Shown one piece after another: positions 9,247 to 17,215 of a DNA stretch of 64,000 nt; the first letter of the stretch is position 1, and each line of letters begins with the position of its first letter. Position numbers and translations under genes: made by a program. The notes beneath the pieces are model-generated. The model made no database searches, had not been told where the DNA came from, and saw nothing but the letters and a program-made list of their open reading frames with translations. The stretch is from Chthonomonas sp. (GTDB taxonomy: Bacteria; Armatimonadota; Fimbriimonadia; Fimbriimonadales; Fimbriimonadaceae), in NCBI GenBank assembly GCA_016788115.1, contig JAEURR010000003.1, positions 62,001 to 126,000 of the forward strand, in the 5' to 3' direction.

Positions 9247-9903
9247 TTACTGCACACGCCGAGTAGCAGGCCCGGGTTCTTCGGAACTCGGGTCACTCTC
9301 TTTTTGGCTCTCGTGCCATGCGCGTATGCGGGCCAGTAGGCGACGCCGATCCCATCGGTTTCCAAAGAGTGTGCCGCGGTTTCGTGACTCGATCAGGAAC
9401 CGTCCGGGCTCACCACCAAACAGGCCTTCGATCGAGACCCACCCACCGAGGCCCAATACGGAGTGCGGGTTCATGCGCAGCCTCACAGCCTGGATCTGCT
9501 CCCGGGTGATCGTGAGTTGCAATTTCTCGCCGAAGAACTCCAGGGCGTCCGGGTCGAAGATCAAGAAACCGACGTCTTCGTGTGGATCGAGCGCGCTCCG
9601 ATAAGCGGGTGTCGCTGCCCCCACAAACACGATGGCATCTCGGCGGATCGCCCGGGCACGCTGCAGTCGCTGCGCCATCGCCTCGCGCATCGCTTCATTG
9701 GCGTAGAGCCCAAAGAGCCCCACCGACACCCAAGCGACGCCTGGAAATGCACACAACGTGACCCAAGTCGCGCTCGAGAAACCCTGCTTCTGGTACAGCC
9801 ACAGGGCGAGGATGAGCACTGGAACCGAGAACAGCGCGGGAATCAGGTTCCCCATCCACTTGCGACCAACTGACCAAATGGGCTCGCCGCTCATGAGTGG
9901 CAT
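9247..9903 (-). CDS. Membrane protein of unknown function, PH-like cytosolic tail
   Basis: 218 residues from ATG 9903 (a GTG at 9927 is alternative but overlaps the upstream gene). Two membrane helices lie near residues 20-40 and 45-65 (LIPALFSVPVLILALWLY; WVTLCAFPGVAWVSVGLFGL). The remainder is soluble and includes LQLTITREQIQAVRL...GWVSIEGLF, a pattern seen in PH-like domains of bacterial membrane proteins; that link is tentative. It follows the esterase gene at 10546 on the same strand and probably shares its transcript. Function unknown. Confidence 0.7.
   Translation of the reverse strand: MPLMSGEPIWSVGRKWMGNLIPALFSVPVLILALWLYQKQGFSSATWVTLCAFPGVAWVSVGLFGLYANEAMREAMAQRLQRARAIRRDAIVFVGAATPAYRSALDPHEDVGFLIFDPDALEFFGEKLQLTITREQIQAVRLRMNPHSVLGLGGWVSIEGLFGGEPGRFLIESRNRGTLFGNRWDRRRLLARIRAWHESQKESDPSSEEPGPATRRVQ
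9271..9308 (+). terminator. Probable terminator of flagellin, inside the convergent gene
   Basis: CCCGGGTTC (9271-9279), loop TTCG, GAACTCGGG (9284-9292; one G-U pair), then a T-rich run to 9308. A second, smaller hairpin TAAGTC-TTTC-GACTTA (9234-9249) covers the flagellin stop codon. Both fall within the 3' end of the opposite-strand gene at 9247. Confidence 0.55.
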
Positions 9904-9916
9904 TGTACGCCCTTCG

Positions 9917-10546
9917 TCACTCGGCACGCGCCATGAGCCAAGCGCACAAGTCGTCCAAACTCTCCCGGCTGATGCTGTGCGCCATCGGATACTCCTGGTA
10001 GTCGTGAGCCAGCCCCTTCTTAGTCAGCCACTCCCGGCACCGCCGCGCCTCGGCGACGTCGATTACGGGGTCGTACTTCCCGTGCTGAACCAGGATCGCA
10101 GGTGCAGCAACCACCTCCACCGGGAGCAACGAATCTGGCAAGCGACCGCTGAGCACCGCCGCCGACTGCACATCTAGCGCACCGCGTAACGCCGCCGCCA
10201 GAACCATCATCCCGCCTTGACTGAATCCCACCAAGTGTACGGAAGTCGCTTCGAGCCGGTCCCGGTGCTCGATGATCGACTGCTCCAGGGCCCGGATACC
10301 GCGCTCGGCTTCCCCCTGACTGAACCCAAAGTCCTCACGCTGGAACTCAATCTGAAACCACGCATATCCTCCCATGGGACAGTGAAGCGGTGCCCGCAGG
10401 CTCACAATGTTGAAGCTCAGCGGAAGCTCGCCTCGCAACCCAAAGAGGTCCTGCTCGTGACTTCCGTAGCCGTGCGCTAAGATCAATAGCGGGGCGTGAG
10501 CGCCATTTTGCGCCCATTCGACGTAGGATAAGGAATTGGACTCCAT
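9917..10546 (-). CDS. Phospholipase/carboxylesterase family hydrolase
   Basis: 209 residues, cytoplasmic alpha/beta hydrolase. LILAHGYGSHEQD is the oxyanion strand-turn, GFSQGG carries the nucleophile Ser, HGKYDPVI the Asp, and YPMAHSIS the His. Order and length match the phospholipase/carboxylesterase (YpfH/acyl-protein thioesterase-like) family. Substrate is not determinable; likely short acyl esters. Its ATG lies base-for-base against the candidate start of msrB on the other strand, so the two genes are divergent with overlapping 5' ends. Followed on the same strand by the membrane protein at 9903. Confidence 0.85.
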   Translation of the reverse strand: MESNSLSYVEWAQNGAHAPLLILAHGYGSHEQDLFGLRGELPLSFNIVSLRAPLHCPMGGYAWFQIEFQREDFGFSQGEAERGIRALEQSIIEHRDRLEATSVHLVGFSQGGMMVLAAALRGALDVQSAAVLSGRLPDSLLPVEVVAAPAILVQHGKYDPVIDVAEARRCREWLTKKGLAHDYQEYPMAHSISRESLDDLCAWLMARAE

Positions 10547-10548
10547 TG

Positions 10549-11097
10549 GTGACGCCAGTGCAAACTACTCTAATACTCCTCTCGCTTGCTGGACTGACAG
10601 GTGCGGCGCTGCTACTCACAACGCAGCACGACCCAAAGCCGGTGGCAAAGGAACAATCAAAAATGCGGACTGAAAGCCCTCAACGACCCGACAAGCTGAT
10701 CCTCTCCGACGAGGAATGGAAGACGCGCCTGACCCCCGAACAGTTTCGGATTCTTCGCGCCCAAGGGACCGAGCGCCCATTCTGTGGTGTCTTCTACGAC
10801 AACCACAAAACCGGCGTCTACCACTGCGTGGGTTGCAATCTTCCGCTGTTCAAGTCGGATGCAAAGTTCGACTCCGGCACCGGTTGGCCCAGCTTCTTCC
10901 AGCCGTACAACACAGAGAACGTCTGGTTCCACGAGGACCGCTCCTACGGGATGCTCCGAAAAGAGGTGCTCTGCGCTCGGTGCGACGGCCACTTGGGTCA
11001 CGTCTTCGACGATGGTCCACCACCCAGCGGTTTACGCTATTGCATCAACTCCGAGTGCCTCACCTTTGAGGAGGCGAAGCCCGAAGCTACTCCCTAG
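10549..11097 (+). CDS. msrB: Peptide-methionine (R)-S-oxide reductase, possibly membrane-anchored
   Basis: 182 residues. MsrB reduces methionine-R-sulfoxide in proteins. Visible signatures: KLILSDEEWKTRLTPEQF, zinc ligands in HCVGC and CARCDGH, GTGWPSFF, GHVFDDGP and RYCINSECL with the catalytic Cys. A hydrophobic stretch (TTLILLSLAGLTGAALLL) follows the GTG start at 10549, suggesting a lipid-side anchor or signal peptide. An ATG at 10663 has an upstream AAGGA and would give a 144-residue cytosolic enzyme of typical size; choice of start is open. Its last 11 bases overlap the convergent gene at 11087. Confidence 0.9.
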   Translation: MTPVQTTLILLSLAGLTGAALLLTTQHDPKPVAKEQSKMRTESPQRPDKLILSDEEWKTRLTPEQFRILRAQGTERPFCGVFYDNHKTGVYHCVGCNLPLFKSDAKFDSGTGWPSFFQPYNTENVWFHEDRSYGMLRKEVLCARCDGHLGHVFDDGPPPSGLRYCINSECLTFEEAKPEATP

Positions 11098-11485
11098 CCG
11101 TCGTCGACTTGAAGCCGATTCGGCCCTTCCTCGGTGGGGAGGGGCTGAGAAGCGCGTCGAGTTTCACGTTCTGGGGCTTAGTAAGAATCTTGCGCAAGTC
11201 CGCCGTATAAGCCTGGCGAATCAGGTTCCATTGCACGACGTTATCGCCAGCCAGAACCAGGCGCTTGCGAGCGGCAGCGACGAGCTTCCCGTTCGTGCGC
11301 TTCTGAGCAGGGGTCAACTTCAAGGCAGCTTCTAGCACGGGGATGATCGGGTCGCGCGTGTCCACCGTCAAGTACACCGACCCAATCGTCGGTGACTGAC
11401 CCGCGTGCGCACGGATCGGCACCCCCAGGAACATCATCATCGCGATCGACAGAATCAAAGTGCTCTTCTTCACTGTTAGCTCCAT
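11087..11485 (-). CDS. Small exported protein of unknown function
   Basis: 132 residues. The N-terminus (KKSTLILSIAMMMFLGVPIRAHA) is a clear signal peptide, cleaved after AHA, so the mature protein of about 105 residues is periplasmic. The mature part is helical and basic, with KLTPAQKRTNGKLVAAAR and LRKILTKPQNVKLDALL, a pattern faintly like LTxxQ proteins of the CpxP/Spy type, but not enough to assign. The 3' end overlaps msrB by 11 bases. Confidence 0.6.
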   Translation of the reverse strand: MELTVKKSTLILSIAMMMFLGVPIRAHAGQSPTIGSVYLTVDTRDPIIPVLEAALKLTPAQKRTNGKLVAAARKRLVLAGDNVVQWNLIRQAYTADLRKILTKPQNVKLDALLSPSPPRKGRIGFKSTTARE

Positions 11486-11608
11486 TGCCCCCCTCAGGGC
11501 TTGAACAGAGAACGAAGGTTGCGCCCCGATCCGTTTCCGGACAGGACCTTTGACTTGGATTTCGCTTGTACTAGAATCGCAGGTGCGTCAGTGCAATCCA
11601 GGCAAACC

Positions 11609-13504
11609 CTATTGCGTTAGAGCTTCTTCGCCCATGATCTCGCGAACGACCTTGATCTGGTTGATGCGGTACTTACGCGGCCGCGGGGCCATGGTATTGC
11701 ACTCAATCTTCTCGGACAGATCGAACTCAGGGTTGCCCGGGGTCCACTTGGCCTTCGTTGTCACGAGCCACTTATTGTCATCGCGCTCGGGGGTGTCCAT
11801 CTTGAAGTGTGCACCGCGAGACTCGTCGCGGATGATCGCCCCGCCAACGATCGCTTTGCTCATTTCGATCATGTGCTGGAGGCCGCGAGCGAACGGTACG
11901 GCCTGATTGGTCCAAGCCCCGCGATCGATCACCTTGCATTGCTTGGCGCGAGCTGCGAGATCGCTGAGCGAGTCCCGAGCCTTGAGCAAGTCATTCTGCC
12001 GTCGCCAGATGCCGCAGTTGTTCCACATGACATCGGCAAGTTCGGCGTGGAGAGCGTACGGATTCTCAGTGCCCGTCGAGCTGAGCAGCCCGTTGTATTG
12101 CGCTTCTTGCTCTTTGCGCGCGTCTTCCAAAGCCGCCGAGCTGAAGTCCTCGCCGGCTGCAGGCAGGTCCCGCAAGTAAGCCTGAACTCCCAGCGCGGTG
12201 AGTTCACCGCCAGTCAAACATGTCAGGAGCGCGTTTGCGCCAAGCCGGTTCGCGCCATGGTACTGGTATTCGCACTCGCCCGCCGCAAAGAGTCCAGGGA
12301 TGTTGGTCTGCTGGTTCCGTGCACTGTTCTCGTCGAGCGCCGTGTCGTGACCCTTCTCGTAATCGACCCACAGGCCGCCCATCGTGTAGTGCTGGCCCGG
12401 GTAGATCTTCATAGGGTTATCGATCGGATCCACGCGCATGAATTTCTCGTAGATCTCCAAGACCCCTTCGAGCTTGTCGTTAATCTGATCGCGCGTGTAG
12501 GGGCCGCCGCGGCTGTTGTGGAGGTGCGTGATGTCGAGATAGACCTGTTGCTTCCCTTCGACACCCTTGCCCATGCGGCAAACACAGTAGATGATGAAGC
12601 TGACCAGATCGCGGCTGAGCAGATTGCCGTAGACCGGGTCCAACTCTTCGCAGAAGTACCATCGATCCTTGTCTGGGATCTCCAACGGATGTCGGGAATC
12701 GTGCGGATCGCGCGGGGTCCAAAGTCGTCCGCCCTCGCCACGCACCGATTCGCTCATCAGGCGGCATTTGTCTTCGCCTGGAATCGCGGTCGGGTGGATC
12801 TGCACCATCTCCGGGTTCCCGTAGACTGCACCCTGCTGATAGCAAATGCTGACCGCACTGCCCGAGTTGATGATCGAGTTCGTCGTGCGCCCGAAGATGA
12901 CCCCGTTTCCGCCTGTTGCGATCACTACGGCGTCGGCGGCAAAGCTCTCAATGGCCATCGTCCTCAAGTTCTGAGCCACGATTCCGCGGCAATTCCCAGA
13001 ACCGTCCTTAACTAGCTGCGTGAACTCATAGCCCTCGTACTTCTGGACCCGATTCATCGACTCCCAGCGGCGGACCTGCTCATCCAATGCGTAGAGCAAT
13101 TGCTGCCCAGTGGTGGCTCCGGCGTGGGCCGTGCGATGCTTCAGCGTCCCACCAAATCGGCGAAACGCCAGAAGACCTTCGGCCGTGCGATTGAACGGGA
13201 CACCCATGCGGTCAAGCAGAAAGATGATGGCGGGTGCCCGTTCGGCCATCCGCATGACCGGTGGCTGGTGGTTCAAGAAGTCGCCACCGGTGATGGTGTC
13301 TTCGAAGTGCAGATAGGGCGAATCGCCCTCTCCCCGGAGGTTCACGGCTCCGTTGATTCCGCCCTGGGCACATACGCTGTGGCTGCGCTTGACCGGGACG
13401 ATGCTGAACAGCTTGACGTTCACCCCCGCTTCGGCCAATTTCAACGTAGCCATCAGCCCCGCAAGGCCTCCGCCAACGACAATCACACTTCGTGAACTCG
13501 CCAT
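11609..13504 (-). CDS. sdhA: Succinate dehydrogenase/fumarate reductase flavoprotein subunit
   Basis: 631 residues, covalent-FAD subunit that interconverts succinate and fumarate. The FAD motif VVGGGLAGLMATLKLAEAG is near residue 10, the flavin-linking His region is SHSVCAQGGINGA, and the substrate site includes RTAHAGATTGQQ, MVQIHPTAI and MGGLWVDYE. Length and the subtype (no mitochondrial-type insertions) fit the Bacillus-like SdhA group. Membrane anchor and iron-sulfur subunits (sdhC, sdhB) are not adjacent: the gene upstream is divergent and the downstream one is the small exported protein. The partners must be encoded elsewhere. Confidence 0.93.
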   Translation of the reverse strand: MASSRSVIVVGGGLAGLMATLKLAEAGVNVKLFSIVPVKRSHSVCAQGGINGAVNLRGEGDSPYLHFEDTITGGDFLNHQPPVMRMAERAPAIIFLLDRMGVPFNRTAEGLLAFRRFGGTLKHRTAHAGATTGQQLLYALDEQVRRWESMNRVQKYEGYEFTQLVKDGSGNCRGIVAQNLRTMAIESFAADAVVIATGGNGVIFGRTTNSIINSGSAVSICYQQGAVYGNPEMVQIHPTAIPGEDKCRLMSESVRGEGGRLWTPRDPHDSRHPLEIPDKDRWYFCEELDPVYGNLLSRDLVSFIIYCVCRMGKGVEGKQQVYLDITHLHNSRGGPYTRDQINDKLEGVLEIYEKFMRVDPIDNPMKIYPGQHYTMGGLWVDYEKGHDTALDENSARNQQTNIPGLFAAGECEYQYHGANRLGANALLTCLTGGELTALGVQAYLRDLPAAGEDFSSAALEDARKEQEAQYNGLLSSTGTENPYALHAELADVMWNNCGIWRRQNDLLKARDSLSDLAARAKQCKVIDRGAWTNQAVPFARGLQHMIEMSKAIVGGAIIRDESRGAHFKMDTPERDDNKWLVTTKAKWTPGNPEFDLSEKIECNTMAPRPRKYRINQIKVVREIMGEEALTQ

Positions 13505-13583
13505 AACTAACTCCCCCTATGCTACCCGCGCAGCAACCCTCGCCATCGTGCAATGGCCGATCCCAGTCGTGTAGATTGAGGAC

Positions 13584-15122
13584 ATGAAACGCTCCCTTGT
13601 TTGGCTCATGGCGGCCCTGTCCTGTGTGGCTTTGGGCAAGGACTTCACCGTGACTTTCCTGCACGTGAACGACACCCACGGACGCCTCGAATCGACCACC
13701 ATCAAAGGCGAAACCTACGGTGGATTTGCCCGGCAAATGACGGCCATCAACCAAGTCCGCAAGAAGGAGAAGAACGTGCTCCTCTTCCACTCCGGGGATG
13801 TCTTCCAGGGGACCCTCTACTTCCGGCAATACACCGGCCTTGCCGACCTTGCCTACCTCAATGCCGCGCGGTACGACGCGATGACCCTCGGCAATCACGA
13901 GTTTGACCTCGGCCCCGGCGCGATCACCGAGTTCGCCGAGCGCGCCACGTTCCCCATCGTCGTTTCAAACCTCGACCTCAGCGAAGAGCCGCGCCTGGCA
14001 GCCAAAGTCAAGGCGTACACCGTGCTCGAAGTCAACGGCACCAAGATCGGAGTGGTCGGAGCCATCACCCCCGACACCACAAACATCAGCAGCCCCGGCC
14101 CAACCGTGAAGATGAAGCCACTGGTCGAGAGCGTCCAAGCCGGAATCGATGCGCTCACGGCGCAGAAGATCGATAAGATTGTTCTGCTCTCGCACCTGGG
14201 GTACCAAGAAGATCTCGCCCTTGCGCCGAAGCTCCGCGGCATCGACGTCATCCTTGGAGGGCACAGCCACACTCTTCTCGGCTCGACCGAATCGCCGCTT
14301 GGGAAGCCACTGGGTCCCTACCCGACCGAGGCGAAAGACTCGGCAGGGACGCGGGTGATCGTCGCCCAAGCCAATGAGTGGGGCAAGGTCCTGGGCAACC
14401 TCAAAATTACGTTCGATGGCGCAGGGCACGTCAAGAGTTGCTCCACAGATTCGCAGATCGTGCTCGACAAGAGCGTCCCCGAAGACCTCGCGATCAAGTC
14501 GATGATTGACGCCTTTTCTGCGCCGATCCTCGTCATGCGTAAGAACGTACTCGGCGAAACCAAGACGACCATCGCGCGCGCGGGGACACCCGATGCTCCC
14601 GAGTCACTCATGGGGAATCTCATCGCCGACTCGATGGTCGAGACGACCCGGCGAGCAGGTGCACAGATCGGTCTCATGAACTCTGGTGGTATCCGCGCCA
14701 ACTTCGAAGCGGGCAAGATCACCGTCGAATCCGTCCTCATCGTCCAGCCGTTTGGCAACACTCTCTTTCTCGTCGACATCTCCGGCGCGGAGTTGAAGCA
14801 GTGCTTGGAAATCGCGCTCGAGCGGGGCGGCTACGTCCACGTCTCCAGCGACCTTAAGTACCGATTCGATCCCAAACGGGCGGTGGGCGATCGGGTCACC
14901 AAGCTCTTGTACCAGGGCAAGCCTCTCGCTCCCGACGCCATCCTCCGAGCGGTAACGAACAACTTCATGGCCCGCGGCGGCGACTTCATGGATCCGCTCA
15001 AGAACGCCAATCGCTATCGGCTCGATACCGGCATCGTCGACGCAGATGCCCTCATGGATTACGTGAAGGGTAAGAGCCCGTTCGACCTGAAACCGGAGGG
15101 CCGCATCACCGTAGGGTCGTGA
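13584..15122 (+). CDS. Exported 5'-nucleotidase / 2',3'-cyclic phosphodiesterase family protein
   Basis: 512 residues. Signal peptide MKRSLVWLMAALSCVALG, then a metallophosphatase domain with HVNDTHGR, HSGDVFQGT, GNHEFD, LLSHLGYQ and GGHSHT, and a C-terminal nucleotide-binding domain (NSGGIRANFEAG, QPFGNTLF, VTNNFMARGGD). This is the UshA/YfkN arrangement, releasing phosphate from extracellular nucleotides in the periplasm. Start ATG 13584 follows GAGGAC. Divergent from sdhA across 79 bases. A long hairpin at 15168-15211 follows the stop. Confidence 0.92.
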   Translation: MKRSLVWLMAALSCVALGKDFTVTFLHVNDTHGRLESTTIKGETYGGFARQMTAINQVRKKEKNVLLFHSGDVFQGTLYFRQYTGLADLAYLNAARYDAMTLGNHEFDLGPGAITEFAERATFPIVVSNLDLSEEPRLAAKVKAYTVLEVNGTKIGVVGAITPDTTNISSPGPTVKMKPLVESVQAGIDALTAQKIDKIVLLSHLGYQEDLALAPKLRGIDVILGGHSHTLLGSTESPLGKPLGPYPTEAKDSAGTRVIVAQANEWGKVLGNLKITFDGAGHVKSCSTDSQIVLDKSVPEDLAIKSMIDAFSAPILVMRKNVLGETKTTIARAGTPDAPESLMGNLIADSMVETTRRAGAQIGLMNSGGIRANFEAGKITVESVLIVQPFGNTLFLVDISGAELKQCLEIALERGGYVHVSSDLKYRFDPKRAVGDRVTKLLYQGKPLAPDAILRAVTNNFMARGGDFMDPLKNANRYRLDTGIVDADALMDYVKGKSPFDLKPEGRITVGS

Positions 15123-15167
15123 GCGGCACAGAATGTGCATTCGCTTTCTTTGAACCTGAATCTCGCG

Positions 15168-15211
15168 CCCAGAAAGAATTTTCGATATTTCCCCTAAAGA
15201 TTTTTTCTGGG
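15168..15211 (+). terminator. Long hairpin after the 5'-nucleotidase gene, possible terminator
   Basis: CCCAGAAAGAATTTT (15168-15182) pairs with AAGATTTTTTCTGGG (15197-15211), 13 of 15 positions Watson-Crick and two G-U, around a 14-base loop. Its 3' arm carries six T within the stem. It lies 45 bases after the stop and 45 bases before the riboswitch aptamer, and may terminate or attenuate. Confidence 0.45.
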
Positions 15212-15225
15212 CTACCGATACAAAA

Positions 15226-15371
15226 ATTGGGTCAATAGGACCCACCGACAGAAAAAGGCACTCTTGGGGGCGACCCCTTGAACGCAAAGCCTAGGATCTC
15301 AAAGCTGGAATCCAGCGAGAGACAGCCGGGATGCCTGTCTGAACAAGCGTGCGGACCAAACGGAGGACCCA
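15226..15371 (+). promoter_or_regulatory. c-di-GMP-I (GEMM-I) type riboswitch leader of flgM
   Basis: The core at 15256-15336 has: P1 AGGCA (15256-15260) with TGCCT (15332-15336); a GNRA hairpin GGGG-GCGA-CCCC (15266-15277); the conserved ACGCAAAGCC (15282-15291); a stem TCTC/GAGA (15297-15300, 15317-15320) topped by GCTGG/CCAGC; and ACAGCCGGGATGCC at the 3' end. These are GEMM-I landmarks. The usual AAACC at the 5' side of the GNRA stem is absent, so ligand (c-di-GMP, cGAMP or other) is uncertain. ATTGGGTC (15226-15233) is perfectly complementary to GACCCAAT (15366-15373) over the flgM start, and alternatively pairs locally with GACCC (15239-15243): a candidate expression platform. Confidence 0.7.
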
Positions 15372-15638
15372 ATGCAAATTTCAGACACCGAACTTAAGAA
15401 AGTACTCGCCATGGGTGGATTCGCTCTCATTGAGAGCGAGGAAGGCTTCGAGCCCTCCCCCCGTGCCGGCGACGAGCCGCTGATCAAGCAGCTCACACAA
15501 GAGATCATGGTCATGCCCGACCGCGAGGACCGGGTGGTGGAGCTCAAGGCCCGCATCGACGCGGGTGCGTACCAAGTCTCAGGCGAAGAGATTGCCGACG
15601 CAATCGTCCGCCGAGCCATCGCCGATCGAGTCAAATAA
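15372..15638 (+). CDS. flgM: Anti-sigma-28 factor FlgM
   Basis: 88 residues. The C-terminal half (DREDRVVELKARIDAG, then YQVSGEEIADAIVRRAIAD) matches the FlgM family, which holds sigma-28 (FliA) inactive until it is exported through the finished hook-basal body. The N-terminal half is acidic and low-complexity, as expected for a partly unfolded export substrate. GGAGG (15362-15366) precedes the ATG, and the start is overlapped by the leader's possible anti-start pairing. No fliA is in view. The gene stands alone, ended by a terminator at 15665. Confidence 0.82.
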   Translation: MQISDTELKKVLAMGGFALIESEEGFEPSPRAGDEPLIKQLTQEIMVMPDREDRVVELKARIDAGAYQVSGEEIADAIVRRAIADRVK

Positions 15639-15664
15639 GACGCGAACCGAAAGGTCCGCCCACG

Positions 15665-15700
15665 ACGCCCTTTGCCCACCGGTAAAGGGCGTTTGTGTTT
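15665..15700 (+). terminator. Terminator between flgM and rnhC
   Basis: ACGCCCTTT (15665-15673) pairs perfectly with AAAGGGCGT (15684-15692), followed by TTGTGTTT. It ends plus-strand transcription from flgM and abuts the 3' end of the convergent rnhC gene. Confidence 0.8.
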
Positions 15701-16367
15701 AGCGCAGCACTTGGGCCGACGTCTTGAAGTGCATCTTTGCGACTTCGTGCAACCGCGATGCCCCGTGCATTTGCACAAATCGCTTGCCAGCCGCGATCAC
15801 CGGAGGTGAGGCCCCCTTCGGGATCTCTATTCCGAACTCGCCGCTGAGCCGTTCGAGTGTCCGGAGAAATCCCGCACGGGCGAGGATCGAGGCCGCCGCC
15901 ACCGCGATATCGGCCTCCGCACGGACTTCGCTCCGCAACTCGACATCGAGCCCTTTGAGCGTCAACTTGCGCCGTAGTCCGCGGGGATCGGCAAACTGGT
16001 CGCTGATCGCGAGTTTGCAGGGCCGTTGCTTCAGCACTTCCTCGATGACCTTGGCGTGCCCCCATTCCAGGAGACGGTTCAGATTCTTGATCTCGGCGTA
16101 CAACTCGTTGTACCGCTTGGGGCCGACGACCAGGACTGTATGAGGGCAGGTCGATTCGATGATCCGCGCCAGCGCCAACGCCTTTTTGTCCGTCAGCTTC
16201 TTGGAGTCCATGACGCCGTCCAACTCGGCCAAGTGCTCCGGACCGACGTAGCACGCGGCCACCACCAGAGGTCCGAAGAAGTCGCCCTTGCCGCTCTCGT
16301 CTACACCGATATGCCCTTCATCCACGCCGCCGGGACTGTACCCGAAGCGCGTCGGTCCCTGAATCAT
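15699..16367 (-). CDS. rnhC: Ribonuclease HIII, short form
   Basis: 222 residues. GVDESGKGDFFGPLVVAA is the RNase HIII active-site signature (D, E, G-K-G-D-F-G-P), followed by MDSKKLTDKKA, a second Asp in LAISDQFAD and AAASILARA. It cleaves RNA strands in RNA-DNA hybrids. Usual RNase HIII is about 310 residues with an N-terminal TBP-like substrate-binding domain; here the catalytic domain begins about 20 residues in, so that domain is missing. Divergent from sufC with 86 bases between starts; ends at the flgM terminator. Confidence 0.88.
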   Translation of the reverse strand: MIQGPTRFGYSPGGVDEGHIGVDESGKGDFFGPLVVAACYVGPEHLAELDGVMDSKKLTDKKALALARIIESTCPHTVLVVGPKRYNELYAEIKNLNRLLEWGHAKVIEEVLKQRPCKLAISDQFADPRGLRRKLTLKGLDVELRSEVRAEADIAVAAASILARAGFLRTLERLSGEFGIEIPKGASPPVIAAGKRFVQMHGASRLHEVAKMHFKTSAQVLR

Positions 16368-16370
16368 GCT

Positions 16371-16453
16371 AAAATAGTAAAGATTCTGTCCCCACCGCTC
16401 ACCGGCCGACTTACGGCTGCGTAGAACGGTGAGAACACCAGGGAATTCTCCAA
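16371..16453 (+). promoter_or_regulatory. sufC upstream region with an imperfect cruciform
   Basis: A TAAAAT (about 16371) could be a -10 box. CTCACCG (16398-16404) pairs with CGGTGAG (16427-16433), enclosing a second small stem GCCG/CGGC. The structure could be an operator or a leader hairpin for the suf genes; no known SufR or IscR box is recognised. Confidence 0.3.
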
Positions 16454-17215
16454 ATGCTTGAGATCAAGAACCTTCACGCGCGTATCGACGACAAAGAAAT
16501 TTTGCGGGGCGTAAGCCTCACCATCAACCCGGGCGAAGTCCACGCGATCATGGGCCCGAACGGCTCCGGCAAGTCCACTCTGGCGTCGATCATCGCCGGC
16601 CGCGCCGACTACGAGATCACGGTAGGGGACATCCTTTTCGATGGGGAGAGCATTCTCGAGATGTCGCCAGACGAGCGCGCGCACAAGGGGATCTTCCTCG
16701 CATTTCAGTACCCCGTGGAGATTCCCGGTGTCACCAACCTATACTTCCTGCGCGCCGCCTACAACTCGGTGCAGAAGGCCCAAGACAAGCCGGAGATGGA
16801 CTCGCTCAAGTTCATGAACTACGCCAAGGAGAAGGCGAAGCTGATGGACCTCGATCCGTCGTTCTTCAGCCGCGGCGTGAACGAAGGGTTCTCAGGTGGC
16901 GAAAAGAAGCGAAACGAAATTTTCCAAATGGCCGTGCTCGAACCCAAGCTCGCGGTCCTCGACGAGACCGATTCGGGGCTCGACATCGACGCGCTGAAGG
17001 CCGTGTCTGACGGCGTAAACGCCCTCCGCAGCCCGGACCGCGCGTTCCTCGTGGTCACCCACTATCAGCGCCTGCTCAACCACATCGTGCCCGACTACGT
17101 CCACGTCCTCATGGATGGCCGAGTCGTCAAGAGCGGTGACAAGAACCTCGCCCTCGAAATGGAAGAGAAGGGTTACGGCTGGCTCGAGTCGGAAGTGGCG
17201 GCAGGATCTCGATGA
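16454..17215 (+). CDS. sufC: Fe-S cluster assembly ATPase SufC
   Basis: 253 residues, cytosolic ABC-type ATPase. Walker A GPNGSGKSTL, signature FSGGEKKRNEIFQM, Walker B LAVLDETDSGLDIDAL and switch His in VVTHYQRLL are all present; the SufC-specific ETDSGLD is clear. It energises the SufBCD scaffold that builds Fe-S clusters. It overlaps sufD by 4 bases (ATGA), so the two are co-translated. sufB, normally first in this cluster, is not adjacent. Confidence 0.95.
   Translation: MLEIKNLHARIDDKEILRGVSLTINPGEVHAIMGPNGSGKSTLASIIAGRADYEITVGDILFDGESILEMSPDERAHKGIFLAFQYPVEIPGVTNLYFLRAAYNSVQKAQDKPEMDSLKFMNYAKEKAKLMDLDPSFFSRGVNEGFSGGEKKRNEIFQMAVLEPKLAVLDETDSGLDIDALKAVSDGVNALRSPDRAFLVVTHYQRLLNHIVPDYVHVLMDGRVVKSGDKNLALEMEEKGYGWLESEVAAGSR

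Noticed and set aside
7800-9365. 521-codon minus-strand open frame over flagellin
   Set aside because: Shadow of the flagellin gene; the protein is Arg/Cys-rich and has no domain.
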